Positions 39,901 through 54,500 of a stretch of 64,000 bases of DNA are shown here, one piece after another. How positions within the stretch are numbered: the first letter of the stretch is position 1; the number at the start of each line of letters is the position of its first letter. The stretch covers positions 248,001 through 312,000 of the forward strand of contig CAWVQA010000036.1 of NCBI GenBank assembly GCA_963932145.1, read 5' to 3'. The notes under the pieces are model-generated. The model worked only from the letters and a program-made list of their open reading frames with translations, had not been told where the DNA came from and ran no database searches. This DNA comes from Acanthosepion lycidas. Lineage: Eukaryota > Mollusca > Cephalopoda > Sepiida > Sepiidae. A program made the position numbers and the translations under genes.

Positions 39901-42900
39901 CCATTTTCGGCCCACAATCTTTTGCATGGAAACCACAGTCATATCAGTCGAGTCCATGCATGCTACGATGACGGTATGAATTTGAAGGCAAAATATTTTT
40001 GTGCAGATATTAGATTAGGTATTTCCCTGTCCATAATGCTAAATTGAGGAGGTAAAATATAATTATAAATAGGAAACAGAAGAGAAATGTACAGTGATCA
40101 CCCATTTTCGGCCCACAATCTTTTTCATGGAAATCCCAGTCATATGAGTCGAGTCCATGCATGGTACGATCACGGTATGAATTTGAAGGCAAAATATTTT
40201 TGTGCAGATCTTAGATTAGGTCTTTCCCTGTCCATAATGCTAAATTGAGGAGGTAAAATAGAAATATAAATAGGAAACAGAAGAGAAATGTACAGTTATC
40301 ACCCATTTTCGGCCCACAATCTTTTTCATGGAAATCCCAGTCATATGAGTCATGTCCATGCATGCTACGATCACGGTATGAATTTGAAGGCAAAATATTT
40401 TTGTGCAGAGCTTAGATTAGGTCTTTCCCTGTCCATAATGCTAAATTGAGGATGTAAAATATAAATATAAATAGGAAACAGAAGAGAAATGTACAGTGAT
40501 CACCCATTTCCGGCCCACAATCTTTTTCATGGAAATCCCAGTCATATGAGTCGATTCCATGCATGCTACGATCACGGTATGAATTTGAAGTCAAAATATT
40601 TTTGTGCAGTTCTTAGATGAGGTATTTCCCTGTCCATAATGCTAAATTGAGGAGGTAAATTATAAATTTAAATAGGAAACAGAAGAGAAATGTACAGTGA
40701 TCACCCATTTTCTGCACGCAATCTTTTTCATGGAAATCCCAGTCATATGAGTCGAGTCCATGCATGCTACGATCACGGTATGAATTTGAAGGCAAAATAT
40801 TTTTGTGCAGAGCTTAGATTAGGTCTGTCCCTGTCCATAATGATAAATTGAGAAGGTAAAATATAAATATAAATAGGAAACAGAAGAGAAATGTACAGTG
40901 ATCACCCATTTTCTGCCCACAATCTTTTTCATGGAAATCCCAGTCATATGAGTCGAATCCATGCATGCTACGATCACGGTATGAATTTGAAGGCATAATG
41001 TTTTTGTGTAGATTTTAGATTAGTTCTTTCCCTGTCCATAATGCTAAATTGAGGAGGTAAATATAAATATAAATAGGAAACAGAAGAGAAATGTACAGTG
41101 ATCACCAATTTTCGGCCCACAATCTTTTTCATGGAAATCCCAGTTATATGAGTCGAGTCCATGCATGCTACGATCACGGTATGAATTTGAAGGTAAAATA
41201 TTTTTGTGAATATTTTAGATTAGGTCTTTCCATGTCAATAATGCTAAATTGAGGAGGTAAAATATAAATATAAATAGGAAAGAGAAGAGAAATGTACAGT
41301 GATCACCCATGTTCAGCCCACAATCTTTTTCATGGAAATCCCAGTCATATGAGTAGATTCCATGCATGCTACGATCACGGTATGAATTTGAAGGGAAAAT
41401 ATTTTTGTACAGATTTTAGATTAGATCTTTCCTTGTTCATAATGCTAAATTAAGGAGGTAAAATAGAAATATAAATAGGAAACAGAAGAGAAATGTACAG
41501 TGATCACCCATTTTCGGCCCACAATCTTTTTCATGGAAATCCCAATCATATGAGTCGAGTCCATGCATGCTACGATCACGGTATGAATTTGAGGGCAAAA
41601 TATTTTTGTGCAGATTTTAGATTAGGTCTTTCCCTGTCCATAATGCTAAATTGAGGAGATAAAATAGAAATATAAATAGGAAACAGAAGATAAATGTACA
41701 GTGATCATCCATTTTCGGCCCACAATCTTTTTCATGGAAATCCCAGTCATATGAGTCGAGTCCATGCATTCTACGATCACGGTATGAATTTGAAGGCAAA
41801 ATATTTTTGTGCAGATCTTAGATTAGGTCTTTCCCTGTCCATAATGCTAAATTGAGGAGGTAAATTATAAATATGAATAGGAAACAGAAGAGAAATGTTC
41901 AGTGATCACCCATTTTCTGCCCGCAATCTTTTTCATGGAAATCCCAGTCATATGAGTCGAGTCGAGTCCATGCATGCTACGATCACGGTATGAATTTGAA
42001 GGCAAAATATTTTTGTGTAGATTTTAGATTAGTTCTTTCACTGTCCATAATGCTAAATTGAGGAGGTAAAATATAAAAATAAATAGGAAACGGAAGAGAA
42101 ATGTACAGTGATCACCCATTTTCTGCCCATAATCTTTTTCATGGAAATCTCAGTCATATGAGTTGAGTCCATGCATGCTACGATCATGGTATGAATTTGA
42201 AGGCAAAATATTTTTTTGCAGAGCTTAGATTAGGTCTTTCCCAGTCCATAATGCTAAATGAAGGAAGTAAAATATAAATATAAATAGGAAACAGAAGAGA
42301 AATGTACAGTGATCAACCATTTTCGGCCCACAATCTTTTTCATGGAAATCCCAGTCATATGAATCGAGTCCATGCATGGTACGATCACGTTATGAATTTG
42401 AAGGCAAAATATTTTTGAGCAGATTTAGATTACGTCTTTCCCTGTCCATAATGCTAAATTGATGATGTAAAATAGAAATATAAATAGGAAACAGAAGAGA
42501 AATGTACAGTGATCACCCACTTTCGGCCCACAACGTTTTTCAAGGAAATCCCAGTCATATGAGTCGAGTACATACATGCTACGATCACGGTATGAATTTG
42601 AAGGCAAAATATTTTTGTGCAGTGCTTAGATTAGGTCTTTCCCTGTCCATAATGCTAAATTGAGGATGTACAATAGAAATATAAATAGGAAACAGAAGAG
42701 AAATGTACAGTGATCCCCCATTTTCGGCCCACTATCTTTTTCATGGAAATCCCAGTCATCTGAGTCGAGTCCATGCATGCTACGATCACGGTATGAATTT
42801 GAAGGTAAAATATTTTTCTGCAGATCTTAGATTAGGTCTTTCCCTGTCCATAATGCTAAATTGAGGATGTAAAATAGAAATATAAATAGGAAACAGAAGA

Positions 42901-45900
42901 GAAATGTACAGTGATCACCCATTTTCGGCCCACAATCTTTTTCATGGAAATCCCAGTCATATGAGTCGAGTCCATGCATGCTACGATCACGGTATGAATT
43001 TGAAGGCAAAATATTTTTGTGCAGATCTTAGATTAGGTCATTCCCTGTCCATAATGCTAAATTGAGGTGGTAAAATAGAAATATAAATAGGAAACAGAAG
43101 ACAAATATACAGTGATCACCCATTTTCTGCCCACAATCTTTTTCATGGAAATCCCAGTCATATGAGTCGAGTCCATGCATGCTACGATCACGGTATAAAT
43201 TTGAAGGCAAAATATTTTTGTGCAGAGCTTAGATTAGGTCTTTCCCTGTCCATAATGCTAAATTGAGGAGGTAAATTGAAATATAAATAGGAAACAGAAG
43301 AGAAATGTACAGTGATCACCCATTTTCTGCCCACAATCTTTTTCATGGAAATCCCAGTCATATGAGTCGAGTCCATGCATGCTACGATCACGGTATGAAT
43401 TTGAAGGCAAAATATTTTTTTGCAGAACTTACATTAGGTCTTTCCCTCTCCATAATGCTAAATTGAGGAGGTAAAATATAAATATAAATAGGAAACAGAA
43501 GAGAAATGTACAGTAATCACCCCTTCTCTGCCCACAATTTTTTCATGGAAATCCCAGTCATATGAGTCGAGACCATGCATGCTACGATCACGGTATGAAT
43601 TTGAAGGCAAAATATTTTTGTGCAGTGCTTAGATTAGGTCTTTCCCTCTCCATAATGGTAAATGAAAGAAGGAAAATATAAATATAAATAGGAAACAGAA
43701 GTGAAATGTACAGTGATCACCCATTTTCTGCTCACAATCTTTTTCATGGAAATCCCAGTCATATGAGTCGAGTCCATACATGCTACGATCACGGTATGAA
43801 TTTGAAGGCAAAATATTTTTTTGCAGAACTTAGATTAGGTCTTTCCCTCTCCATAATGCTAAATTGAGGAGGTAAAATATAAATATAAATAGGAAACAGA
43901 AGAGAATTGTACAGTGATCACCCATTTTCGGCCCACAATCTTTTTCATGGAAATCCCAGTCATATGTATCGAGTCCATGCATGCTACGATCACGGTATGA
44001 ATTTGAAGGCAAAATATTTTTGTGCAGAGCTTAGATTAGGTCTTTCCCTGGCCATAATGCTAAATTGAGGAGGTAAAACATAAATATAAATAGGAAACAG
44101 AAGAGAAAGGTACAGTGATCACCCATTTTCGGCCCACAATCTTTTTCATGGAAATCCCAGTCATATGAGTCATGTCCATGCATGCTACGATCACGGTATG
44201 AATTTGAAGGCAAAATATTTTTGTGCAGAGCTTAGATTAGGTCTTTCCCTGTCCATAATTCTAAATTGAGGAGGTAAAATATAAATATAAATAGGAAACA
44301 GAAGAGAAATGTACAGTGATCACCCATTTTCTGCTCACAATCTTTTTCATGGAATCACAGTCATATGAGTCGAGTCCATGCATGCTACGATCACGGTATG
44401 AATTTAAAGGCAAAATATTTTTGTGCAGATTTTACATTAGGTCTTTCCCTGTCCATAATGCTAAATTGAGGAGGTAAAATATAAATATAAATAGGAAACA
44501 GAAGAGAAATGTACAGTGATCAACTATTTTCGGCCCACTATCTTTTTCATGGAAATCCCAGTCATTTGAGTCGAGTCCATGCATGCTACGTTCACGGTAT
44601 GAAATTGAAGGCAAAATATTTTTGTGCAGAGCTGAAGTCTTTCCCTGGCCATAATGCTAAATTGAGGAGGTAAATATAAATATAAATAGGAAACAGAATA
44701 GAAATGTACAGTGATGACCCATTTTTTAGCCCACAATCTTTTTCATGGAAATCCCAGTCATATGAGTCGAGTCCATGCATGCTACGATCATGGTATGAAT
44801 TTGAAGGCAAAATAGTTTTGTGCAGAGCTTAGATTAGGTTTTTCACTGTCCATAATGCTAAATTAAGGAGGTAAAATATAAATATAAATAGGAAACAGAA
44901 GAGAAATGTACAGTGATCACCCATTTTCGGCCCACAATCTTTTTCATGGAAATCCCAGTCATATGAGTCATGTCCATGCATGCTACGATCACGGTATGAA
45001 TTTGAAGGCAAAATATTTTTGTGCAGATCTTAGATTAGGTCTTTCCCTGTCCATATAGCTAAATTGAGGAGGGAAAATAGAAATATAAATTGGAAACAGA
45101 AGAGAAATGTACAGTGATCACCAATTTTCGGCCAATAATCTTTTTCATGAAAATCCCAGTCATATGAGTCGAGTCCATGCATGCTACGATCATGGTATGA
45201 ATTTGAAGGCAAAATATTTTTGTGCAGATCTTAGATTATGTCTTTCCCTGTCCATAATGCTAAATTGAGGATGGAAAATATAAATATATATAGGAAACAG
45301 AAGAGAAATGAACACTGATCACACATTTTCGGCTCACAATCTTTTTCATGGAATTCCCAGTCATATGAGTCGAGTCCATGCATGCTACGATCACGGTATG
45401 AATTTGAAGGCAACATATTTTTGTGCAGATCTTAGATTATGTCTTTCCCTGTCCATAATGCTAAATTGAGGGGTTAAAATAGAAATATAAATAGGAATCA
45501 GAAAAGAAATGTACATTGATCACCCATTTTCGGCTCACAATCTTTTTCATGGAAATCCCAGTCATATGAGTCGAGTCCATGCATGCTACGATCACGGTAT
45601 GAATTTGAAGGCAAAATATTTTTGTGCAGTGCTTACATTAGGTCTATCCCTGGCCATAATGCTAAATTGAGGAGGTAAAATAGAAATATAAATAGGAAAC
45701 AGAAGAGAAATGTACAGTGATCACCCGTTTTCGGCCCACAATCTTTTTCATGGAAATCCCAGTCATATGAGTAGAGTTCATGCATGCTAAGATCACGGTA
45801 TGAATTTTAAGGCAAAATATTTTTGTGCAGATTTTAGATTAGGTCTTTCCCTGTCCATAATGCTAAATTGAGGAGGTAAAATAGAAATATAAATAGGAAA

Positions 45901-47435
45901 CAGAAGAGAAATGTACAGTGATCACCCATTTTCGGCCCAAAATCTTTTTCATGGAAATCCCAGTCGTATGAGTCGAGTCCGTGCATGCTACGATCACGTT
46001 ATGAATTTGAAGAAAAAATATTTTTGTGCAGAGCTTAGATTAGGTCTTTCCCAGGCCATAATGCTAAATTGAGGAGGTAAAATAGAAATATAAATAGAAA
46101 ACAGAAGAGAAATGTACAGTGATCACCCATTTTCGGCCCACAATCTTTTTCATGGAAATCCCAGTCATATGAGTCGAGTCCATGCATGCTACGATCACGG
46201 TATGAATTTGAAGGCAAAATATTTTTGTGCAGATCTTAGATTAGGTCTTTCCCTCTATATAATGCTAAATTGAGGAGGTAAAATAGAAATATAAATAGGA
46301 AACAGAAGAGAAATGTACAGTGATAACCCATTTTCGGTCCACAAACTTTTTCATGGAAATCCCAGTCATATGAGTCGAGTCCATACATGCTACGATCACG
46401 GTATGAATTTGAAAGCAAAATATTTTTGTGCAGATTTTAGATTAGGTCTTTCCCTGTCCATAATGCTAAATTGAGGAGGTAAAATAGAAATATAAATAGG
46501 AAACAGAAGAGAAATGTACAGTGATCACCCATTTTCGGCCCACAATCTTTTTCATGGAAATACCAGTCATATGAGTCGAGTCCATGCATGCTACGATCAC
46601 GGTATGAATTTGAAGGCAAAATATTTCTGTGCAGAGCTTATATATTGTCTTTCCCTGTCCATAATGCTAAATTGAGGAGGTAAAATATAAATATAAATAG
46701 GAAACAGAAGAGAAATGTACAGTGATCACCCATTTTCGGCCCACTATCTTTTTCATGGAAATCCCATTCATATGAGTCGAGTCCATGCATGCTACGATCA
46801 CGGTATAAATTTGAAAGGAAAATATTTTTGTGCAGATTTTAGATTAGGTCTTTCACTGTCCATAATGCTAAATTGAGGAGGTAAAATATAAATATAAATA
46901 GGAAACAGAAGAGAAATGTACAGTGATCACCCATTTTCGCCCCATAATCTTTTTCATGGAAATCCCAGTCATATGAGTCGAGTCCATGCATGCTACGATC
47001 ACGGTATGAATTTGAAGGCAAAATATTTTTGTGCAGAGCTTAGATTAGGTCTTTCCCTGTCCATAATGCTAAATTGAGGAAGTAAAATATAAATATTAAT
47101 AGGAAAAAGAAGAGAAATGTACAGTGATCACCCATTTTCAGCCCACTATTTTTTCATGGAAATCCCAGTCATATGAGTCGAGTCCATGCATGCTACGATC
47201 ACGGTATGAATTTGAAGGCAAAATATTTTTTTGCAGATCTTCGATTTGGTCTTTCCCTGTCCATAATGCTAAATTGTGGAGGTAAACTATAAATATAAAT
47301 AGGAAACAAAAGAGAAATATACAGTGATCACCCATTTTCGGCCCACAATCTTTTTCATGGAAATCCCAGTCATATGAGTCGAGTCAATGCATGCTACGAT
47401 CACGGTATGAATTTGAAGGCAAAATATTTTTGTGC

Positions 47436-48842
47436 AGATCTTAGATTTGGTCTTTCCCTGTCCATAATGCTAAATTGAGGAGGTAAAATATAAATATAAA
47501 TAGGAAACAGAAGAGAAATGTACAGTGATCACCCATTTTCGGCCCACAATCTTTTTCATGGAAATCCCAGTCATATGAGTCGAGTCAATGCATGCTACGA
47601 TCACGGTATGAATTTGAAGGCAAAATATTTTTGTGCAGAGCTTAGATTAGGTCTTTCCCTGTCCATAATGCTAAATTGAGGAGTTAAAATAGAAATATGA
47701 ATACGAAACAGAAGAGAAATGTACAGTGATCACCCATTTTCGGCCCGCAATCTTTTTCATGGAAATCCCAGTCACATGAGTCGAGTCCATGCATTCTACG
47801 ATCACGGTATGAATTTGAAGGCAAAATATTTTTGTGCAGAGCTTACATTTGGTCTTTCCCTGTGCATAATGCTAAATTGAGGACGTAAAATAGAAATATA
47901 AATAGGAAACAGAAAAGAAATGTACAGTGATCACCCATTTTCGGCCCACTATCTTTTTCATGGAAATCCCAGTCATATGAGTCAAGTCCATGCATGCTAC
48001 GATCACGGTATGAATTTGAAGGCAAAATATTTTTGTGCAGATCTTAGATTTGGTCTTTCCCTGTCCATAATGCTAAATTGAGGAGGTAAAATATAAATAT
48101 AAATAGGAAACAGAAGAGAAATGTACAGTGATCACCCATTTTCGGCCCACAATCTTTTTCATGGAAATCCCAGTCATATGAGTCGAGTCAATGCATGCTA
48201 CGATCACGGTATGAATTTGAAGGCAAAATATTTTTGTGCAGAGCTTAGATTAGGTCTTTCCCTGTCCATAATGCTAAATTGAGGAGGTAAAATATAAATA
48301 TAAATAGGAAACAGAAGAGAAATGTACAGTGATCACCCATTTTCGGCCCACAATCTTTTTCATGGAAATCCCAGTCATATGAGTCGAGTCAATGCATGCT
48401 ACGATCACGGTATGAATTTGAAGGCAAAATATTTTTGTGCAGAGCTTAGATTAGGTCTTTCCCTGTCCATAATGCTAAATTGAGGAGTTAAAATAGAAAT
48501 ATGAATACGAAACAGAAGAGAAATGTACAGTGATCACCCATTTTCGGCCCGCAATCTTTTTCATGGAAATCCCAGTCACATGAGTCGAGTCCATGCATTC
48601 TACGATCACGGTATGAATTTGAAGGCAAAATATTTTTGTGCAGAGCTTACATTTGGTCTTTCCCTGTGCATAATGCTAAATTGAGGACGTAAAATAGAAA
48701 TATAAATAGGAAACAGAAAAGAAATGTACAGTGATCACCCATTTTCGGCCCACTATCTTTTTCATGGAAATCCCAGTCATATGAGTCAAGTCCATGCATG
48801 CTACGATCACGGTATGAATTTGAAGGCAAAATATTTTTGTGC
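47436..48842. repeat. Duplicated trimer at 804-bp spacing
   Basis: Monomers at 47,436-48,038 match 48,240-48,842 (GAGTCAATGCATGC, then GAGTTAAAATAG with ATGAATACGAAAC and CGGCCCGCAATC, then CTTACATTTGG with GTGCATAATG, GAGGACGTAAAAT and GAAAAGAAATG). One further copy of the first monomer sits between them at 48,039-48,239, so the layout is a-b-c-a-a-b-c. Confidence 0.78.
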
Positions 48843-50029
48843 AGATTTTAGATTAGGTCTTTCCCTTTCCATAATGCTAAACTGAGGAGGTAAAATAGAA
48901 ATATAAATATTAAACAGAACAGAAATGTACAGTGAACACCCATTTTCGGCCCACAATCTTTTTCATGGAAATCCCAGTCATATGAGTCGAGTCCATGCAT
49001 GCAACGATCATGGTATGAATTTGAAGGCAAAATATTTTTGTGCAGAAATTAGATTAGGTGTTTCCCTGGCCATAATGCTAAATTGAGGAAGTTAAATATA
49101 AATATAAATAGGAAACAGAATAGAAATGTACAGTGATCACCCATTTTCAGCCCACAATCTTTTTCATTCAAATCCCAGTCATATGAGTCGAGTCCATGCA
49201 TGCTACGATCACGGTATGAATTTGAAGCCAAAATATTTTTGTGCAGATTTTAGATTAGGTCTTTCCCTGTCCATAATGCTAAATTGAGGAGGTAAAATAT
49301 AAATATAAATAGGAAACAGAAGAGAAATGTGCAGTGATCACCCATTTTCGGCCCACAATCTTTTTCATGGAAATCCCAGTCATATGAGTCGTGTGCATGC
49401 ATGCTACGATCACGGTATGAATTTGAAGGCAAAATATTTGTGTGCAGATCTTAGGTTATATCTTTCCCTGTCCATAATGCTAAAATGAGGAGGTTAAATA
49501 TAAATAGGAAACAGAAGAGAAATGTACAGTGATCACCCATTTCCGCCCTACAATCTTCTTCATGGAAATCCCAGTCATATGAGTCGAGTCCATGCATGCT
49601 ACGATCACGGTATGAATTTGAATCAAAATATTTCTGTGCAGAGCTTAGATAATGTCTTTCCCTGTCCATAATGCTAAATTGTGGAGGTAAAATAAAAATA
49701 TAAATAGGAAACAGAAGAGAAATGTACAGTGATCACCAATTTTCGGCCCACAATCTTTTTCATGGAAATCCCAGTCATATGAGTCGAGTCCTTGCATGCT
49801 AAGATCACGGTATGAATTTGAAAGCAAAATATTTTTGTGCAGATTTTAGATTAGGTCTTTCCCTGTCCATAAAGCTAAATTGAGGAGGTAAAATAGAAAT
49901 ATAAATAGGAAACAGAAGAGAAATGTACAGTGATCACTCATTTTCGGCCCACAATCTTTTTCATGGAAATCCCAGTCATATGAGTCGAGTCCATGCATGC
50001 TACGATCACGGTATGAATTTGAAGGCAAA

Positions 50030-50640
50030 ATATTTGTGTGCAGAGCTTTGATAATGTCTTTTCCTGTCCATAATGCTAAATTGAGGAGGTAAAATATAAA
50101 TATAAATAGGAAACAGAAGAGAAATGTACAGTGATCACCCATTTTCCGCCCACAATCTTTTTCATGGAAATCCCAGTCATATGAGTCGTGTCCATGCATG
50201 CTACGATCATGGTATGAATTTGAAGGCAAAATATTTTTGTGTAGATATTAGATTAGGTCTTTCCCTGTCCATAATGCTAAATTGAGGAGGTAAAATAGAA
50301 ATATAAATAGGAAACAGAGGAGAAATGTACAGTGATCACCCATTTTCGGCCCATATTCTTTTTCATGGAAATCGCAGTCATGTGAGTCGCGTCCATGCAT
50401 GCTACGATCACGGTATGAATTTGAAGGCAAAATATTTGTGTGCAGAGCTTTGATAATGTCTTTTCCTGTCCATAATGCTAAATTGAGGAGGTAAAATATA
50501 AATATAAATAGGAAACAGAAGAGAAATGTACAGTGATCACCCATTTTCCGCCCACAATCTTTTTCATGGAAATCCCAGTCATATGAGTCGAGTCCATGCA
50601 TGCTACGATCACGGTATGTATTTGAAGGCAAAATATTTTT
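50030..50640. repeat. Two-monomer (402-bp) duplication
   Basis: The monomers with ATATTTGTGTGCAGAGCTTTG and ATAATGTCTTTTCCTGTCC start near 50,030 and 50,432. Both lack the usual minus-strand stop because the AGCTTTGAT variant changes the stop to a sense codon, giving two 127-residue read-through ORFs at 49,846-50,229 and 50,248-50,631. Confidence 0.65.
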
Positions 50641-51586
50641 GTGCAGATCTTAGATTAGGTCTTTCCCTGTCCATAATGCTAAATTAAGGAGGTAAAATAG
50701 AAAGATAAATAGGAAACAGAAGAGAAATGTACAGTGATCACCCATTTTCGGCCTACAATCTTTTTCATGGAAATCCCAGTCATATGAGTCGAGTCATGCA
50801 TGCGACGATCACGGTATGAATTTAAAAGCAAAATATATTTTTGCACAGCTTAGCTTAGGTCTTTCCCTGTCCATAATGCTAAATTGAGGAGGTAAAATAT
50901 AAATATAAATAGGAAACAGAAAAGAAATGTACAGTGATCACCCATTTTCTGCCCACAATCTTTTTCATGGAAATCCCAGTCATATGAGTCGAGTCCATGC
51001 ATGATACGATCACGGTATGAATTTGAAGGCAAAATATTTTTTTGCAGATCTTAGATTAGGTCTTTCACTGTCCAGAATGCTAAATTGAGGAGGTAAAATA
51101 GAAATATAAACAGAATACAGAAGACAAATGTACAGTTATCACCCATTTTCAGCCCAGAATCTTTTTCATGGAAATCCCAGTCATATGAGTCGAGTCCATG
51201 CATGATACGATCACGGTATGAATTTGAAGGCAAAATATTTTTTTGCAGATCTTAGATTAGATCTTTCACTCTGCATAATGCTAAATTGAGGAGGTAAAAT
51301 AGAAATATAAATAGGAAACAGAAGAGAAATATACAGTGATCACCCAATTTCTGCACACAATCTTGTTTCATGGAAATCCCAGTCATATGAGTCGAGTCCA
51401 TGCATGCTACGATCACGGCTTGAATTTGAAGGCAAAATCTTTTTGTGATGATTATAGATTAGGTCTTTCCCTGTCCATAATGCTAAATTGAGGAAGTAAA
51501 ATATAAATATCAATAGGAAACAGAAGAGAAATGTACAGTGATCAACCATTTTCTGCCCACAATCTTTTTCATGGAAATCCCAGTTA

Positions 51587-54500
51587 TATGAGTCGAGTCC
51601 ATGCATGCTACGATCACGGTATGAATTTGAAGGCAAAATATTTTTGTACAGATCTTATATTAGGTCTTTCCCTGTCCATAATGCTAAATTGAGGATGTAA
51701 AATAGAAATATAAATAGGAAACAGAAGAGAAATGTACAGTGATCACCCATTTTCTGCCCACAATCTTTTTCATGGAAATCCCTGTCATAAGAGTCGAGTC
51801 CATGCATGCTACAATCACGGTATGAATTTGAAGGTAAAAAATATTTTTTTCCAGATCTTAGATTAGGTCTTTCCCTGTCCATAATGCTAAATTGAGGATG
51901 TAAAATATAAATATAAATAGGAAACAGAAAAGAAATGTACAGTGATCACCCATTTTCTGCCCACAATCTTTTTCATGGAAATCCCAGTCATATGAGTCGA
52001 GTCCATGCATGCTACGATCACGGTATGAATTTGAAGGCAAAATATTTTTTTGCAGTGCTTAGATTAGGTCTTTCCCTGTCCATAATGCTAAATTGAGGAA
52101 GTAAAATATAAATATAAATAGGAAACAGAAGAGAAATGTACAGTGATCACCCATTTTCTGCCCACAATATTTTCATGGAAATCCCAGTCATATGAGTCAA
52201 GTCCATACATGCAACGATCACGGTATGAATTTGAAGGCAAAATATTTTTTGCAGAGCTTAGATTAGGTCTTTCCCTGTCCATAATGCTAAATGAAGGAAG
52301 TAAAATAGAAATAGAAATAGGAAACAGAAGAGAAATGTACAGTGATCACCCATTTTCTGCCCACAACCTTTTTCATGGAAATCCCAGTCATATGAGTCGT
52401 GTCCATACATGCTACGATCATGGTATGAATTTGAAAGCAAAATATTTTTTTGCAGAGCTTAGATTAGGTCTTTCCCTGTCCATAATGCTAAATGAAGGAA
52501 GTAAAATAGAAATATAAATAGGAAACAGAAGAGAAATGTACAGTGATCACCCATTTTCTGCCCACAATCTTTTTCATGGAAATCCCAGTCATATGAGTCG
52601 AGTCCATGCATACTACGATCAATGTATGAATTTGAAGGCAAAATATTTTTTTGCAGATCTTAGATTAGGTCTTTCCCTGTCCATAATGCTAAATTGAGAA
52701 GGTAAAATATAAATATAAATAGGAAACAGAAGAGAAATGTACAGTGATCACCCATTTTCTGCCCACAATCTTTTTCATGGAAATCCCAGTCATATGAGTC
52801 GAGTCCATGCATACTACGATCAATGTATGAATTTGAAGGCAAAATATTTTTTTGCAGAGCTTAGATTAGGTCTTTCCCTGTCCATAATGCTAAATGAAGG
52901 AAGTAAAATAGAAATATAAATAGGAAACAGAAGACAAATATACAGTGATCACATTTTCGGCCCACAACCTTTTTTCATGGAAATCCCAGTTATATGAGTC
53001 GAGTCCTTGCATGGTACGATCACGGTATGAATTTGAAGGCAAAATATTCTTTTACAGATTTTAGATTAGGTCTTTCCCTGTCCATAATGCTAAATTGAGG
53101 AGGTAAAATATAAATATAAATAGGAAACAGAATGGAAATGTACAGTGATCTCCCATTTTCGGCCCACAATCTTTTTCATGGATATCCCAGTCATATGAGT
53201 CGAGTCCATGCATGCTACGAACACGGTATGAATTTGAAGGCAAAATATTTTTGAGCAGATTTTAGATTAGATCATTCTCGGTCCATAATGCTAAATTGAG
53301 GAGGGAAAATAGAAATATACAGAGGAAACAGAAGAGTAATTTACAGTGATCACCTATTTTCGGCCTACAATCTTTTTCATGGAAATCCCAGTCATATGAG
53401 TCGAGTCCATGCATGCTACGATCACGGTATGAATTTGAAGGCAAAATATTTTTGTACAGATCTTATATTAGGTCTTTCCCTGTCCATAATGATAAATTGA
53501 GGATGTAAAATAGAAATATAAATAGGAAACAGAAGAGAAATGTACAGTGATCACCCATTTTCTGCCCACAATCTTTTTCATGGAAATCCCTGTCATAAGA
53601 GTCGAGTCCATGCATGCTACAATCACGGTATGAATTTGAAGGTAAAAAATATTTTTTTCCAGATCTTAGATTAGGTCTTTCCCTGTCCATAATGCTAAAT
53701 TGAGGATGTAAAATATAAATATAAATAGGAAACAGAAAAGAAATGTACAGTGATCACCCATTTTCTGCCCACAATCTTTTTCATGGAAATCCCAGTCATA
53801 TGAGTCGAGTCCATGCATGCTACGATCACGGTATGAATTTGAAGGCAAAATATTTTTTTGCAGTGCTTAGATTAGGTCTTTCCCTGTCCATAATGCTAAA
53901 TTGAGGAAGTAAAATATAAATATAAATAGGAAACAGAAGAGAAATGTACAGTGATCACCCATTTTCTGCCCACAATATTTTCATGGAAATCCCAGTCATA
54001 TGAGTCAAGTCCATACATGCAACGATCACGGTATGAATTTGAAGGCAAAATATTTTTTGCAGAGCTTAGATTAGGTCTTTCCCTGTCCATAATGCTAAAT
54101 GAAGGAAGTAAAATAGAAATAGAAATAGGAAACAGAAGAGAAATGTACAGTGATCACCCATTTTCTGCCCACAACCTTTTTCATGGAAATCCCAGTCATA
54201 TGAGTCGTGTCCATACATGCTACGATCATGGTATGAATTTGAAAGCAAAATATTTTTTTGCAGAGCTTAGATTAGGTCTTTCCCTGTCCATAATGCTAAA
54301 TGAAGGAAGTAAAATAGAAATATAAATAGGAAACAGAAGAGAAATGTACAGTGATCACCCATTTTCTGCCCACAATCTTTTTCATGGAAATCCCAGTCAT
54401 ATGAGTCGAGTCCATGCATACTACGATCAATGTATGAATTTGAAGGCAAAATATTTTTTTGCAGATCTTAGATTAGGTCTTTCCCTGTCCATAATGCTAA

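Noticed and set aside
41957-41968. Extra CGAGTC in GAGTCGAGTCGAGTCC
   Set aside because: A single 6-bp slippage event in one monomer with no wider pattern.
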